The notes: generated by a model not told the origin, from the letters alone. DNA of 7,941 nucleotides from Anaerolinea sp. (GCA_020720965.1 DYNS01000126.1:1-7941), one strand, 5' to 3'. Shown: positions 1-5,410, counted from the first letter of the stretch. A program made the numbers and translations.

Positions 1-37
1 CTCCGAATCTCTGATTCTTTGAACTCTGACTCTTGGT
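1..37. repeat. Degenerate 7-8 base tandem repeat at window edge
   Basis: Units ending in CTGA, TTGA or TTGG recur every 7-8 bases (TCTCTGA, TTCTTTGA, ACTCTGA, CTCTTGG). The patch is pyrimidine-rich and has no convincing coding potential on either strand. It may be a more diverged relative of the heptamer repeats found in the other intergenic gaps here. It is truncated by the window edge, so its full extent is unknown. Bases 38-101 carry nothing else that I recognise. Confidence 0.35.
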
Positions 38-101
38 TTTTCTTTTTCCCGCGTAGCCTGGCGCGGTTTGGTCAGAGCGCAGCGGGTTAAAGCCCACGCA
101 G

Positions 102-150
102 AAAATACTCCCATCGCCCCGCCCCTCCCTCGGCGGGGCGATGTATTTTT
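102..150. terminator. Bidirectional rho-independent terminator
   Basis: A perfect 11-bp stem (ATCGCCCCGCC at 113-123 with GGCGGGGCGAT at 132-142) closes an 8-base loop. The flanks are also complementary: AAAATAC at 102-108 pairs with GTATTTT at 143-149. Each strand therefore shows a GC-rich hairpin followed by a T-rich run. On the minus strand it lies about 40 bases after the stop of the ABC-F gene and is its likely terminator. On the plus strand it could end a transcript entering from the left. Confidence 0.85.
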
Positions 151-164
151 CTCGCCGCTTCCCC

Positions 165-202
165 CTTACCACTTACCACTTCTCACTTCTCGCTTACCAC
201 TT
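165..202. repeat. Tandem heptamer repeat, five units
   Basis: The units are CTTACCA, CTTACCA, CTTCTCA, CTTCTCG and CTTACCA plus a trailing CTT, in exact 7-base register from 165. The patch overlaps the 3' end of the minus-strand ABC-F gene: the last codons (K-V-V-S-E-K) and the TGA stop (complement of 183-185) are made of repeat sequence. Confidence 0.8.
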
Positions 203-1772
203 TGCCCCCTTCCAACCTCAACCGTCTCGTCACCGTCCGGTCTAAAAAGTAACGGTCATGCGAGATGATGAGCGCCGAGCCGTTAAAATCGTCCAGGGCA
301 TTCTCCAACACCTCGGCGGAGGCAATGTCTATATTGTTGGTTGGCTCATCCAACAGCAATAAATTGGCGCCAGAAAGCACCAGCAAAAGCAGCTGCAAAC
401 GGCTGCGCTCCCCGCCGGAGAGGGTGGCAATGCTTTGGGTGGCTTGCGGATAGGTGAACAGGTAGCGAATCAGCAGGGCAACTGCCTGGGCTTCGCTCAG
501 GTTTCCGGCGCGGCGAACCGTATTCAGCGGAGTTTGAGAAAAATCCAGGGTTTCGTGCTCCTGGGCATAGTATCCCACCTTCACGCTGGGACCAATTCGA
601 ATCTCTCCTGCATCCGGGCTGAGGCTGCCCAAAAGAAGCCGCAGCAAAACAGATTTGCCCGCCCCGTTGGCACCCACCAGCCCCACCCTCTCGCCGTGCC
701 GGATGAGAAAAGAGACCTCGTTTATCACCCGCCGCCCCTCAAAAGACTTGCTCACCCCCAGCGCCTCCAGCGCCTGGTTAGAGCCGCGCCAGCCGCCCAA
801 CTCCAGCCCCATGCGGCGGCGTTCCGTCACCGGGCGCTCCAGTTTCTCCACCTTCTCCAGGCGGGTTTGCATGGAGCGCACCCGGCTGGCAAATTTATCG
901 CTCACCTGCACCCAGGTCTGGTAACGCCGCAGCGCCAACTGCATCCGCTGAATGGCGCGCTGCTGAATTTGAAACAGTTCCTCCTGTTTTGCCAGGCGAA
1001 GTTCCTTCTCCAGCATAAAATCGGTGTAATTTCCGGCAAAGGTCGTCAGCCGCCCCTCTTCCACCTCCGCAATGTGGGTGCAGACGGCATCCAACAGGGT
1101 GCGGTCGTGTGAGATGAGCACAACCGCGCCGGGGTATTCCAAAATAAGGCGTTCCAAAAAGGTCTTGGCGGGGATGTCGAGGTGATTATCGGGTTCATCC
1201 AACAGCAGAACGGTGGGTTTGAGCAGAAGCAGCTGCGCCAGCCCCACCAGTTTTTTTTGCCCGCCGCTTAAGGCTTGCAAAGGCTTGCGGATGTCGCTCT
1301 CTGGCAGTCCCAGCCCCAGCAAAATCTCCCGCGCCCGCGCGGGGTAACTGCCCCCGCCCAAAGAATCAAACTCCGAGAGGAGAATCTGCTGGGCTTGCAG
1401 GGCTTTTTCCAACGCTTTGGGGTTTTCGTACACTTCCGGCAAGCCCATGCGCTCTTCCAGGGCGTTCAATTCCGCTTCAATGGCGGCGATGCGCGGGTTG
1501 CCCTGCAAAGCCAGGGCATAGGCGCTTTGGGTCAGGTCAAATTCCGGGTGCTGAGGCAGGTATCCCACCGTTACGCCGCGTGCGCGGGTAAGGCTGCCGC
1601 CCGGTTCCGGGGCATACTCGCCGGTGAGCAGCTTCATCAGGGAGGACTTCCCGGCTCCGTTGGCGCCTATCAGCCCAATTTTCTGGTCATGCTGAATTTC
1701 CCAATCCAGCCCGCGAAAGAGGGCGCGCGCGCCCAGGATAAGGGTAATGCGAGAGAGTTGAAGCGAAATCAT
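183..1772 (-). CDS. ABC-F family ATPase (ribosome-associated; possible antibiotic-resistance type)
   Basis: A 529-residue soluble protein with two ATP-binding cassettes and no membrane segments, the ABC-F layout. These proteins act in the ribosomal E site as translation factors or antibiotic-protection proteins, not as transporters. Cassette 1 has Walker A GANGAGKS near 36-43, LSGGQ near 168-172, Walker B LLLDEP near 189-194 and a switch His near 222. The charged helical linker (about 246-326) is the P-site tRNA interaction region. Cassette 2 has Walker A near 367-374, LSGGE near 451-455, Walker B near 472-477 and His near 505. Both catalytic Glu residues are present. The loops after Walker B read DEPDNHLD and DEPTNNID, not the usual DEPTNHLD. 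The ATG at 1772 is chosen because GGAG lies 6 bases upstream; an in-frame TTG at 1784 falls inside a terminator T run. The attenuator-like leader favours an inducible resistance role, but the substrate is unknown. Confidence 0.93.
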   Translation of the reverse strand: MISLQLSRITLILGARALFRGLDWEIQHDQKIGLIGANGAGKSSLMKLLTGEYAPEPGGSLTRARGVTVGYLPQHPEFDLTQSAYALALQGNPRIAAIEAELNALEERMGLPEVYENPKALEKALQAQQILLSEFDSLGGGSYPARAREILLGLGLPESDIRKPLQALSGGQKKLVGLAQLLLLKPTVLLLDEPDNHLDIPAKTFLERLILEYPGAVVLISHDRTLLDAVCTHIAEVEEGRLTTFAGNYTDFMLEKELRLAKQEELFQIQQRAIQRMQLALRRYQTWVQVSDKFASRVRSMQTRLEKVEKLERPVTERRRMGLELGGWRGSNQALEALGVSKSFEGRRVINEVSFLIRHGERVGLVGANGAGKSVLLRLLLGSLSPDAGEIRIGPSVKVGYYAQEHETLDFSQTPLNTVRRAGNLSEAQAVALLIRYLFTYPQATQSIATLSGGERSRLQLLLLVLSGANLLLLDEPTNNIDIASAEVLENALDDFNGSALIISHDRYFLDRTVTRRLRLEGGKVVSEK

Positions 1773-1782
1773 GGTTTTCTCC

Positions 1783-1815
1783 AAAAAAAGCGCCGCAGGT
1801 TTTTACCTGCGGCGC
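1783..1815 (-). terminator. Leader terminator (attenuator) just upstream of the ABC-F gene
   Basis: Read on the minus strand, GCGCCGCAGGT (1815-1805), loop AAAA (1804-1801) and ACCTGCGGCGC (1800-1790) form a perfect 11-bp hairpin. Seven T residues (1789-1783) follow. The T run directly touches the GGAG ribosome-binding site (1782-1779) of the ABC-F gene, whose ATG is at 1772. On the plus strand the hairpin is followed by AAAAGG, so it is a terminator only in the sense direction of the ABC-F gene. No complete upstream gene on that strand needs terminating, so it most likely gates transcription into the ABC-F gene. Confidence 0.9.
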
Positions 1816-1835
1816 AAAAGGTTCAAAAAGTGGGG

Positions 1836-1937
1836 TTACTTTCCGGCAGCAGGCGCGATTCGAGGAGGTGAGGCGCAGAAAAAGCCACGCACACCCACAT
1901 ACAAAATGCCAAAGTTGCCATCGGTTTCGTAACGCAT
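1836..1937 (-). CDS. Putative 33-residue leader peptide (uORF) of the ABC-F gene
   Basis: ATG at 1937 opens a 33-codon ORF ending in TAA at 1838-1836. It begins MRYETDGNFG, has a central VGVRGFFC stretch and a PPR motif, and ends APAAGK. Its ATG lies 7 bases after a perfect TATAAT, so the mRNA would start at or one base before the ATG, making this a leaderless ORF. Its stop is 20 bases before the terminator stem, so a ribosome finishing or stalling here would affect hairpin choice. It is in the same frame as the ABC-F gene, 55 codons upstream. I do not recognise the peptide. The case rests on position rather than homology. A longer overlapping ORF from 1965 was rejected because it runs through the terminator and into the ABC-F gene in another frame. 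Confidence 0.6.
   Translation of the reverse strand: MRYETDGNFGILYVGVRGFFCASPPRIAPAAGK
1846..1854 (-). promoter_or_regulatory. Candidate antiterminator arm in the leader ORF
   Basis: Minus-strand GCCTGCTGC (1854-1846), near the end of the leader ORF, can pair with GCCGCAGGT (1813-1805), which is the 5' arm of the terminator hairpin. One internal mismatch and one G-U pair are needed. A ribosome near the leader stop codon would mask this arm and let the terminator form; a ribosome stalled earlier would leave it free to disrupt the terminator. The pairing was found by eye, and its energy was not computed. Confidence 0.4.
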
Positions 1938-1944
1938 GGGGCGG

Positions 1945-1950
1945 ATTATA
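1945..1950 (-). promoter_or_regulatory. -10 box for the ABC-F leader transcript
   Basis: A perfect TATAAT on the minus strand, in an otherwise GC-rich context, places the transcription start at about 1938-1937, the first base of the leader ORF. No good TTGACA-like -35 is visible at 16-18 bases spacing (GCGGAA at 17), so strength or activator dependence is unclear. Confidence 0.6.
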
Positions 1951-1995
1951 TCGCAAGACGCTCATAATTCCGCCCTTCCCTCTTTCCCCGTGTCA

Positions 1996-2037
1996 CTTCT
2001 CACTTTCCACTTACCCCTTCCCACTTACCACTTCTTG
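1996..2037. repeat. Tandem heptamer repeat, six units
   Basis: CTTCTCA, CTTTCCA, CTTACCC, CTTCCCA, CTTACCA and CTTCTTG run in exact 7-base register. The patch sits in the divergent gap between the ABC-F leader and the hemolysin-III gene, upstream of both promoters. No open reading frame is supported here. Confidence 0.8.
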
Positions 2038-2055
2038 TTAGCCAACTGTTAGCCA
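2036..2055. repeat. Short direct repeat TGTTAGCCA x2
   Basis: TGTTAGCCA occurs at 2036-2044 and again at 2047-2055, an 11-base (about one helical turn) spacing. It lies upstream of the hemolysin-III promoter candidate. It could be a regulator half-site pair or a chance duplication; no known binding motif is recognised. Confidence 0.35.
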
Positions 2056-2081
2056 GCGGATAGGTTCACCCCCGCCCCTCC

Positions 2082-2090
2082 TGATACACT
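2082..2090 (+). promoter_or_regulatory. Candidate extended -10 promoter of the hemolysin-III gene
   Basis: TGATACACT matches the extended -10 pattern TGn followed by a TATAAT-like hexamer (TACACT, 4 of 6). It predicts a start near 2097, giving a leader of about 38 bases that includes a heptamer patch. No clear -35 is seen. Confidence 0.35.
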
Positions 2091-2100
2091 CCCCTTGTCA

Positions 2101-2120
2101 CTACCCACTACCCACTGTCA
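2101..2120. repeat. Tandem heptamer repeat, short patch
   Basis: Two CTACCCA units and one shortened CTGTCA lie immediately before the ribosome-binding site (AAAGGA, 2124-2129) of the hemolysin-III gene, within its predicted 5' leader. The preceding bases TGTCA (2096-2100) extend the pattern. Confidence 0.65.
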
Positions 2121-2134
2121 CTGAAAGGACTCCC

Positions 2135-2776
2135 ATGCTTTCTAAATTACGCGAACCCGTTAGCGGGCTTACCCACCTCGGCGGAGCCGCCGCCGCTCTT
2201 ATTGGTCAGGTCATTTTGCTTGCCCTGGGCAGCGCCGGGACGGAAAAACTGCTCTCGGTGCTGGTGTACGGCGTTAGCCTCATTGGGCTTTTTTCCGCCA
2301 GCGCCGCCTATCACCTGGTCAACGCTGGTCCCAAAGTCACCGCTTTTTTGCGAAAGTTGGACCACTCTGCCATCTTTTTGCTGATTGCGGGAACCTACAC
2401 CCCCATCTGCATTAACGCCTTCAGCGGATTTTTCCGCTGGGGCTTGCTTGCGGTTGTCTGGGGCATTGCCCTGGCGGGGATACTCGTCAAACTCTTTTAC
2501 ATGGGCGCGCCGCGCTGGCTTTCGGCTGCCATCTATGTGCTGATGGGCTGGATAAGCATCACCGCTATTGGGCAAATGACGACCTCCCTCTCGCCCTTTA
2601 GCCTGGGTTGGCTGCTTGCTGGCGGAATCATCTACACTTTGGGCGCGATTGTCTATGCCGCCAAACTGTTCGACTTTGTGCCGGGTACATTCGGCTTTCA
2701 CGAGGTTTGGCATATCTTTGTGCTGTTGGGTGCGTTGGCGCATTACCTGGCGGTGTTGGGGATTATCTCCGCATAA
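2135..2776 (+). CDS. trhA: Hemolysin III / PAQR family membrane protein (TrhA/YqfA-like)
   Basis: A 213-residue integral membrane protein with seven predicted hydrophobic segments and no signal peptide, the usual size for bacterial hemolysin-III proteins. Family marks are EPVSGLTHLGG at 7-17, SASAAYH ending at His60, RKLDHSAIFLLIAGTYTP at 73-90 with Asp76 and His77, and the C-terminal FHEVWH (His189, His193), followed by a further His203. The Ser-x3-His, Asp and His-x3-His residues form the zinc site of the PAQR/ceramidase-like (CREST) superfamily. Bacterial members are linked to membrane energetics and lipid homeostasis; true hemolytic activity is doubtful. The ATG at 2135 follows AAAGGA with a 5-base gap. 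The stop is 17 bases from the stop of the convergent nucleotidyltransferase gene, with no hairpin between them. The family call is firm; the symbol is by analogy. Confidence 0.92.
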   Translation: MLSKLREPVSGLTHLGGAAAALIGQVILLALGSAGTEKLLSVLVYGVSLIGLFSASAAYHLVNAGPKVTAFLRKLDHSAIFLLIAGTYTPICINAFSGFFRWGLLAVVWGIALAGILVKLFYMGAPRWLSAAIYVLMGWISITAIGQMTTSLSPFSLGWLLAGGIIYTLGAIVYAAKLFDFVPGTFGFHEVWHIFVLLGALAHYLAVLGIISA

Positions 2777-2782
2777 AAAGGA

Positions 2783-2813
2783 CTTCTCACTCTTCACTTC
2801 TCACTTATCACCA
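2783..2813. repeat. Tandem heptamer repeat, four units
   Basis: CTTCTCA, CTCTTCA, CTTCTCA and CTTATCA plus CCA run in exact 7-base register between two convergent genes. The minus-strand nucleotidyltransferase gene ends inside it: the stop TGA is the complement of 2794-2796 and the last codons (V-I-S-E-K) are repeat sequence. Confidence 0.8.
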
Positions 2814-4065
2814 ATCCTTCCAGCCACCTCTCCTCCTCCTCCTCGTTACGGATTTTGCCATCCAACCAGGCGGCGCGGAGAGCCCAGAGCAGGGTTTGGT
2901 AGCGCTTGCCGGGCGGGATTCCCCTTGCTTTGAGGGTGTCGCCGTTGGCTCGGGGGCGGATGTGCCGCCAGTGTTGGGCATACTCTTGCAGTTCTGGTAT
3001 GGGGTTAAGCAGCTGCAGGGCGTAGAGGGCGGTGAGGGGTTGGTTTTGCAGGCGCAGCACCCAGTCGGAGGTGGGTTTGCCTTGCAGGGCGGGGAGTTGC
3101 GGGCGCAGGGCGGAGGCGGCGCAGAGGCTTTGGTAGGTGTCCAGGGGCAGGCGCAGGCGAGTCTGAATTTCGTCTATGCGCTCGCGGGGCAGTCGCAGCA
3201 GCCATAGCGCGTAGCCAAGTTCTTCGGGGGCGGGATTCAGGTTCCAGCCGGGTAGGGGAGGTTGAGTCAGCGCGGATTCCATTTCGGCGTGCAGGGTGGG
3301 GTTCCAGGGCAGGGCGGCGCAAATTTCTTCCAAAACCGAAAGGTTGTGCAGGCGTTGCAGGGCGGCGGGGGCGGCGGCTTCGCGCAGGATTAAATCCAAC
3401 TCGTGGCGCAGGCGTTCCGCCGAGAGCAGGGACAGCCGGGAACGGGTCTCTTGCAGTTGGCGCAGGGTGTTTTCTTCCAGTTGAAAGCCGTAGCGCTGCT
3501 CGTAGCGGATGGCGCGCAGGATGCGGGTGGGGTCGTCTGTAAACGAGAGCGGATGCAGGACTCGCACCAGCCCGTTTTGCAGGTCGGCTTGCCCGTTGAA
3601 GGGGTCGAGCAGGTCGCCGAAGTGGGCTTCATCCAGTCGCAGGGCTAGGGTGTTGATGCTGAAGTCGCGCCTTGCCAGGTCTTGTTGAATGTCGCTTTTT
3701 TGGACGGTGGGCAGGGCGGCGGGGTGGGCGTAGGTTTCGCGCCGGGCGGTGATGAGGTCGATGTGATTCTGGTCGGTGGCGTGGGGCTGCCATTGGGCAG
3801 TGCCAAAACGGGAGTGTGCGGTGAGGTTGCCGCCCAGGGTTTGGACGAGGGCGTTGGCGAGCGGGATGGCATCCCCTTCGACTACGATGTCAAAATCCTG
3901 GCTGGGGCGTTGCAAAAGAAGGTCGCGCACAAAGCCGCCCACCATGTAAATGGGCAGGTTTTGGCGGGCGGCTTGGGCGGCGATGCTGTGCAGCAGGCGC
4001 AGCTGCGCGGCAGAGAGGCTTTGTTGCAGGGCAGGGGCGTAATTGAGGGCGGAGGAGAGGGGCAT
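2794..4065 (-). CDS. tRNA nucleotidyltransferase / poly(A) polymerase family protein (class II, CCA-type)
   Basis: A 423-residue soluble enzyme of the class II nucleotidyltransferase superfamily. It probably adds or repairs all or part of the tRNA 3' CCA end. The N-terminal head has GGFVRD at 43-48, the metal-binding DFD at Asp57/Asp59 followed by VVEGDA, HSRFGTA at 84-90, a third acidic residue in IDLITARRE (Asp103), and RRDFSIN at 132-138. The neck region has DDPTRILRAIRYEQRYGF at 177-194, the RNA-binding signature. The helical body after about 230 is poorly conserved and has no HD or CBS domain. CCA-adding, A-adding and CC-adding forms share these motifs, so specificity cannot be read here. 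ATG 4065 has no clear Shine-Dalgarno; a CATAAT at 4107-4102 (minus) is a weak -10 candidate. It is divergent from proC with 39 bases between starts. The C-terminus is built from heptamer repeat. Confidence 0.9.
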   Translation of the reverse strand: MPLSSALNYAPALQQSLSAAQLRLLHSIAAQAARQNLPIYMVGGFVRDLLLQRPSQDFDIVVEGDAIPLANALVQTLGGNLTAHSRFGTAQWQPHATDQNHIDLITARRETYAHPAALPTVQKSDIQQDLARRDFSINTLALRLDEAHFGDLLDPFNGQADLQNGLVRVLHPLSFTDDPTRILRAIRYEQRYGFQLEENTLRQLQETRSRLSLLSAERLRHELDLILREAAAPAALQRLHNLSVLEEICAALPWNPTLHAEMESALTQPPLPGWNLNPAPEELGYALWLLRLPRERIDEIQTRLRLPLDTYQSLCAASALRPQLPALQGKPTSDWVLRLQNQPLTALYALQLLNPIPELQEYAQHWRHIRPRANGDTLKARGIPPGKRYQTLLWALRAAWLDGKIRNEEEEERWLEGLVISEK

Positions 4066-4073
4066 GGTAGAAT
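4065..4073 (+). promoter_or_regulatory. Candidate extended -10 promoter of proC
   Basis: TGGTAGAAT fits TGn plus TAGAAT (5 of 6 to TATAAT). A TTGAGG at 4043-4048 is a weak -35 with a long 19-base spacer. The predicted start is near 4080, giving a 25-base leader to proC. The box begins at the last base of the divergent gene's start codon (CAT at 4063-4065), so the two genes' control regions overlap. Confidence 0.45.
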
Positions 4074-4104
4074 TTGGGGCTTGAGCGCCACAGAAAGGAA
4101 AATT

Positions 4105-4968
4105 ATGCTGACGAAGAAGATTGCTTTTATTGGTTCCGGCGCAATGGGAGAGGCGATTCTCTCCGGATTGCTGCGGGAGGGGCTTTCTCGCCCGGAAAAT
4201 TTATGCACCTCGGATACCCGCGAAGAGCGGGTGCGGGAGTTGCAATGGAAGTATAACACCCAGCCTTTTACCGATAACCTGGCGGCGGTCGCCGGGGCGG
4301 ATGTGGTGGTGCTTTCTGTTAAGCCCGAAAGGCTGACGGAGGCGTTGCGCGGGCTGAAAGGTAAAATCCCCGCCGAAGCATTGGTCATTTCCATTGTCGC
4401 CGGGGCGAATATTGCTAAAGTGAGCAAGGGATTGCATCATCCGGCGGTTATCCGTTCCATGCCCAATACGCCCGCCCAAATAGGGGAGGGCATTACGGTC
4501 TGGATGGCTTCTTCGGCGGTGGGCGAGCCGCAAAAGGAGATTGCGCGGCAGTTGTTGGGCGCGTTGGGGGCGCAGGTGGAAGTGGATGACGAGGGCTACC
4601 TGGATATGGCAACCGCCCTCTCTGGCACGGGTCCTGCTTATGTCTTTTTGTTTATGGAAGCGCTGATTGATGCGGGCGTTCACATGGGCTTTTCGCGCCG
4701 GGTGGCAGAGCAGCTGGTTCTGCAAACGGTGAAAGGCTCGGCGGCGTATTACGAAGCGGTGAATAAAAAGCAGGATACGCACGCCGCTGCTTTGCGAAAT
4801 TTGGTCACTTCGCCGGGCGGGACAACTGCCCAGGCTTTGTATTACCTGGAAAAAGCCGGTTTTCGCACGGCGCTTTCGCGGGCGGTGTGGGCGGCGTATG
4901 AACGCTCGGTGGAGTTGGGCAAGGAGCAGGCGGTTCATAACCCGGAAGGAACAAGCGGGAATGATTAA
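4105..4968 (+). CDS. proC: Pyrroline-5-carboxylate reductase
   Basis: A 287-residue cytosolic enzyme that reduces L-1-pyrroline-5-carboxylate to L-proline with NAD(P)H, the last step of proline synthesis. The Rossmann fold shows IGSGAMG at 9-15, with the dinucleotide strand starting at KKIAFIG. Further family marks are VVLSVKPE near 68-75, RSMPNTPAQIGEG at 117-129, the active-site and dimer region SGTGPAYVFLFMEAL at 173-187, and TSPGGTTAQAL at 235-245. Length is normal to slightly long; the last 10-15 residues are an unremarkable tail. ATG 4105 is chosen over upstream in-frame starts because AAAGGA (4094-4099) lies 5 bases upstream, and upstream sequence would overlap the divergent gene. Its end overlaps crcB by 8 bases, implying co-translation. 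Confidence 0.96.
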   Translation: MLTKKIAFIGSGAMGEAILSGLLREGLSRPENLCTSDTREERVRELQWKYNTQPFTDNLAAVAGADVVVLSVKPERLTEALRGLKGKIPAEALVISIVAGANIAKVSKGLHHPAVIRSMPNTPAQIGEGITVWMASSAVGEPQKEIARQLLGALGAQVEVDDEGYLDMATALSGTGPAYVFLFMEALIDAGVHMGFSRRVAEQLVLQTVKGSAAYYEAVNKKQDTHAAALRNLVTSPGGTTAQALYYLEKAGFRTALSRAVWAAYERSVELGKEQAVHNPEGTSGND

Positions 4969-5347
4969 CGTTTTGCTGGTTGCTTTGGGTGGGGCGCTGG
5001 GTTCGGTGGCGCGTTACCTGGTCAGTGGGTGGGTGCAGGCGTGGGCAAAGGGCGCGAGTTTCCCCTTTGGCACGCTGGCAGTGAACTTGCTGGGCGCTTT
5101 TGTCATTGGCGTTCTTTCCGAACTTGCCGAAACCCGCAATTTTTTTACCCCAGAAGCCCGCGCCCTGGTTTTTGTGGGCGTTTTGGGCGGATTCACCACT
5201 TTCTCTTCGCTTGCCAACGAGAGCATCAACCTCGCCCGCGCCGACCAGTCTTGGCACATGCTTTTGAACATTGGTGGCAGCGTTCTCCTCGGTTTGTTGG
5301 CAGTTTGGCTGGGGAGGCTGGCTGCGAGTGTTGGTGTCAGTGGGTAG
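4961..5347 (+). CDS. crcB: Fluoride efflux channel CrcB/Fluc
   Basis: A 128-residue inner-membrane protein with four hydrophobic segments (about 4-22, 34-54, 67-87, 98-120), the size of a Fluc dual-topology dimeric fluoride channel. Diagnostic motifs are GGALGSVARY at 10-19, FPFGTLAVNLLGAF at 35-48 with the pore Asn43, and GVLGGFTTFSS at 73-83, which carries the Phe-box Phe78/Phe81 and the central sodium-site segment. The ATG at 4961 lies inside the proC 3' end (8-base overlap); GGAAGGA at 4943-4949 is a possible, rather distant ribosome-binding site. No fluoride riboswitch can be placed upstream because that DNA is proC. The last codons (V-S-G) and the TAG stop are formed by the heptamer repeat. 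A single gene copy fits the dual-topology form. Confidence 0.95.
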   Translation: MINVLLVALGGALGSVARYLVSGWVQAWAKGASFPFGTLAVNLLGAFVIGVLSELAETRNFFTPEARALVFVGVLGGFTTFSSLANESINLARADQSWHMLLNIGGSVLLGLLAVWLGRLAASVGVSG

Positions 5348-5380
5348 TGGTTAGTGGTCAGTGTCAGTTGGTAGTGTCAG
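5335..5380. repeat. Tandem heptamer repeat, opposite orientation
   Basis: TGTCAG, TGGGTAG, TGGTTAG, TGGTCAG, TGTCAG, TTGGTAG and TGTCAG follow each other with units of 7 or 6 bases. On the other strand these read CTACCCA, CTAACCA and CTGACCA, the same family as the other patches. The crcB stop TAG is the end of the first TGGGTAG unit. Confidence 0.8.
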
Positions 5381-5410
5381 TTTGGGTTCTTTGTTGAGGT
5401 AACTATTCCG

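Noticed and set aside
50..100. tRNA-like stretch (GCGTAGCCTGGC ... GGTTTGGTCAGAGCGC)
   Set aside because: It resembles D-arm fragments, but there is no T-arm GGTTCGAATCC, no 7-base anticodon loop with a 5-bp stem, and no acceptor pairing.
435..1112. Plus-strand ORFs opposite ABC-F 1 (also 1275-1871)
   Set aside because: They are antisense to conserved ATPase motifs, with low-complexity His/Gln/Leu-rich translations and no family resemblance.
1773..1784. TTG at 1784 as the ABC-F start, adding four residues
   Set aside because: The TTG overlaps the T run of the leader terminator and has no Shine-Dalgarno; the ATG at 1772 has GGAG at ideal spacing.
1687..1965. Minus-strand 92-codon ORF covering the ABC-F leader
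   Set aside because: It runs through the terminator hairpin and into the ABC-F gene in a different frame. It starts upstream of the TATAAT, has no ribosome-binding site and encodes no recognisable protein. The shorter ORF at 1836-1937 fits the promoter better.
1996..2037. CRISPR array interpretation of the periodic repeats
   Set aside because: Units are 7 bases and contiguous, with no 20-40 base repeats, no spacers and no cas genes nearby.
4898..4960. Upstream in-frame start for crcB (21 extra residues)
   Set aside because: The extension is Arg-rich, lies fully inside proC and precedes the conserved first membrane helix; CrcB proteins normally start at the MxNVLLVALGGALGS position.
4800..4960. 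Fluoride riboswitch for crcB
   Set aside because: The DNA upstream of crcB is proC coding sequence, and I see no room for an untranslated aptamer.
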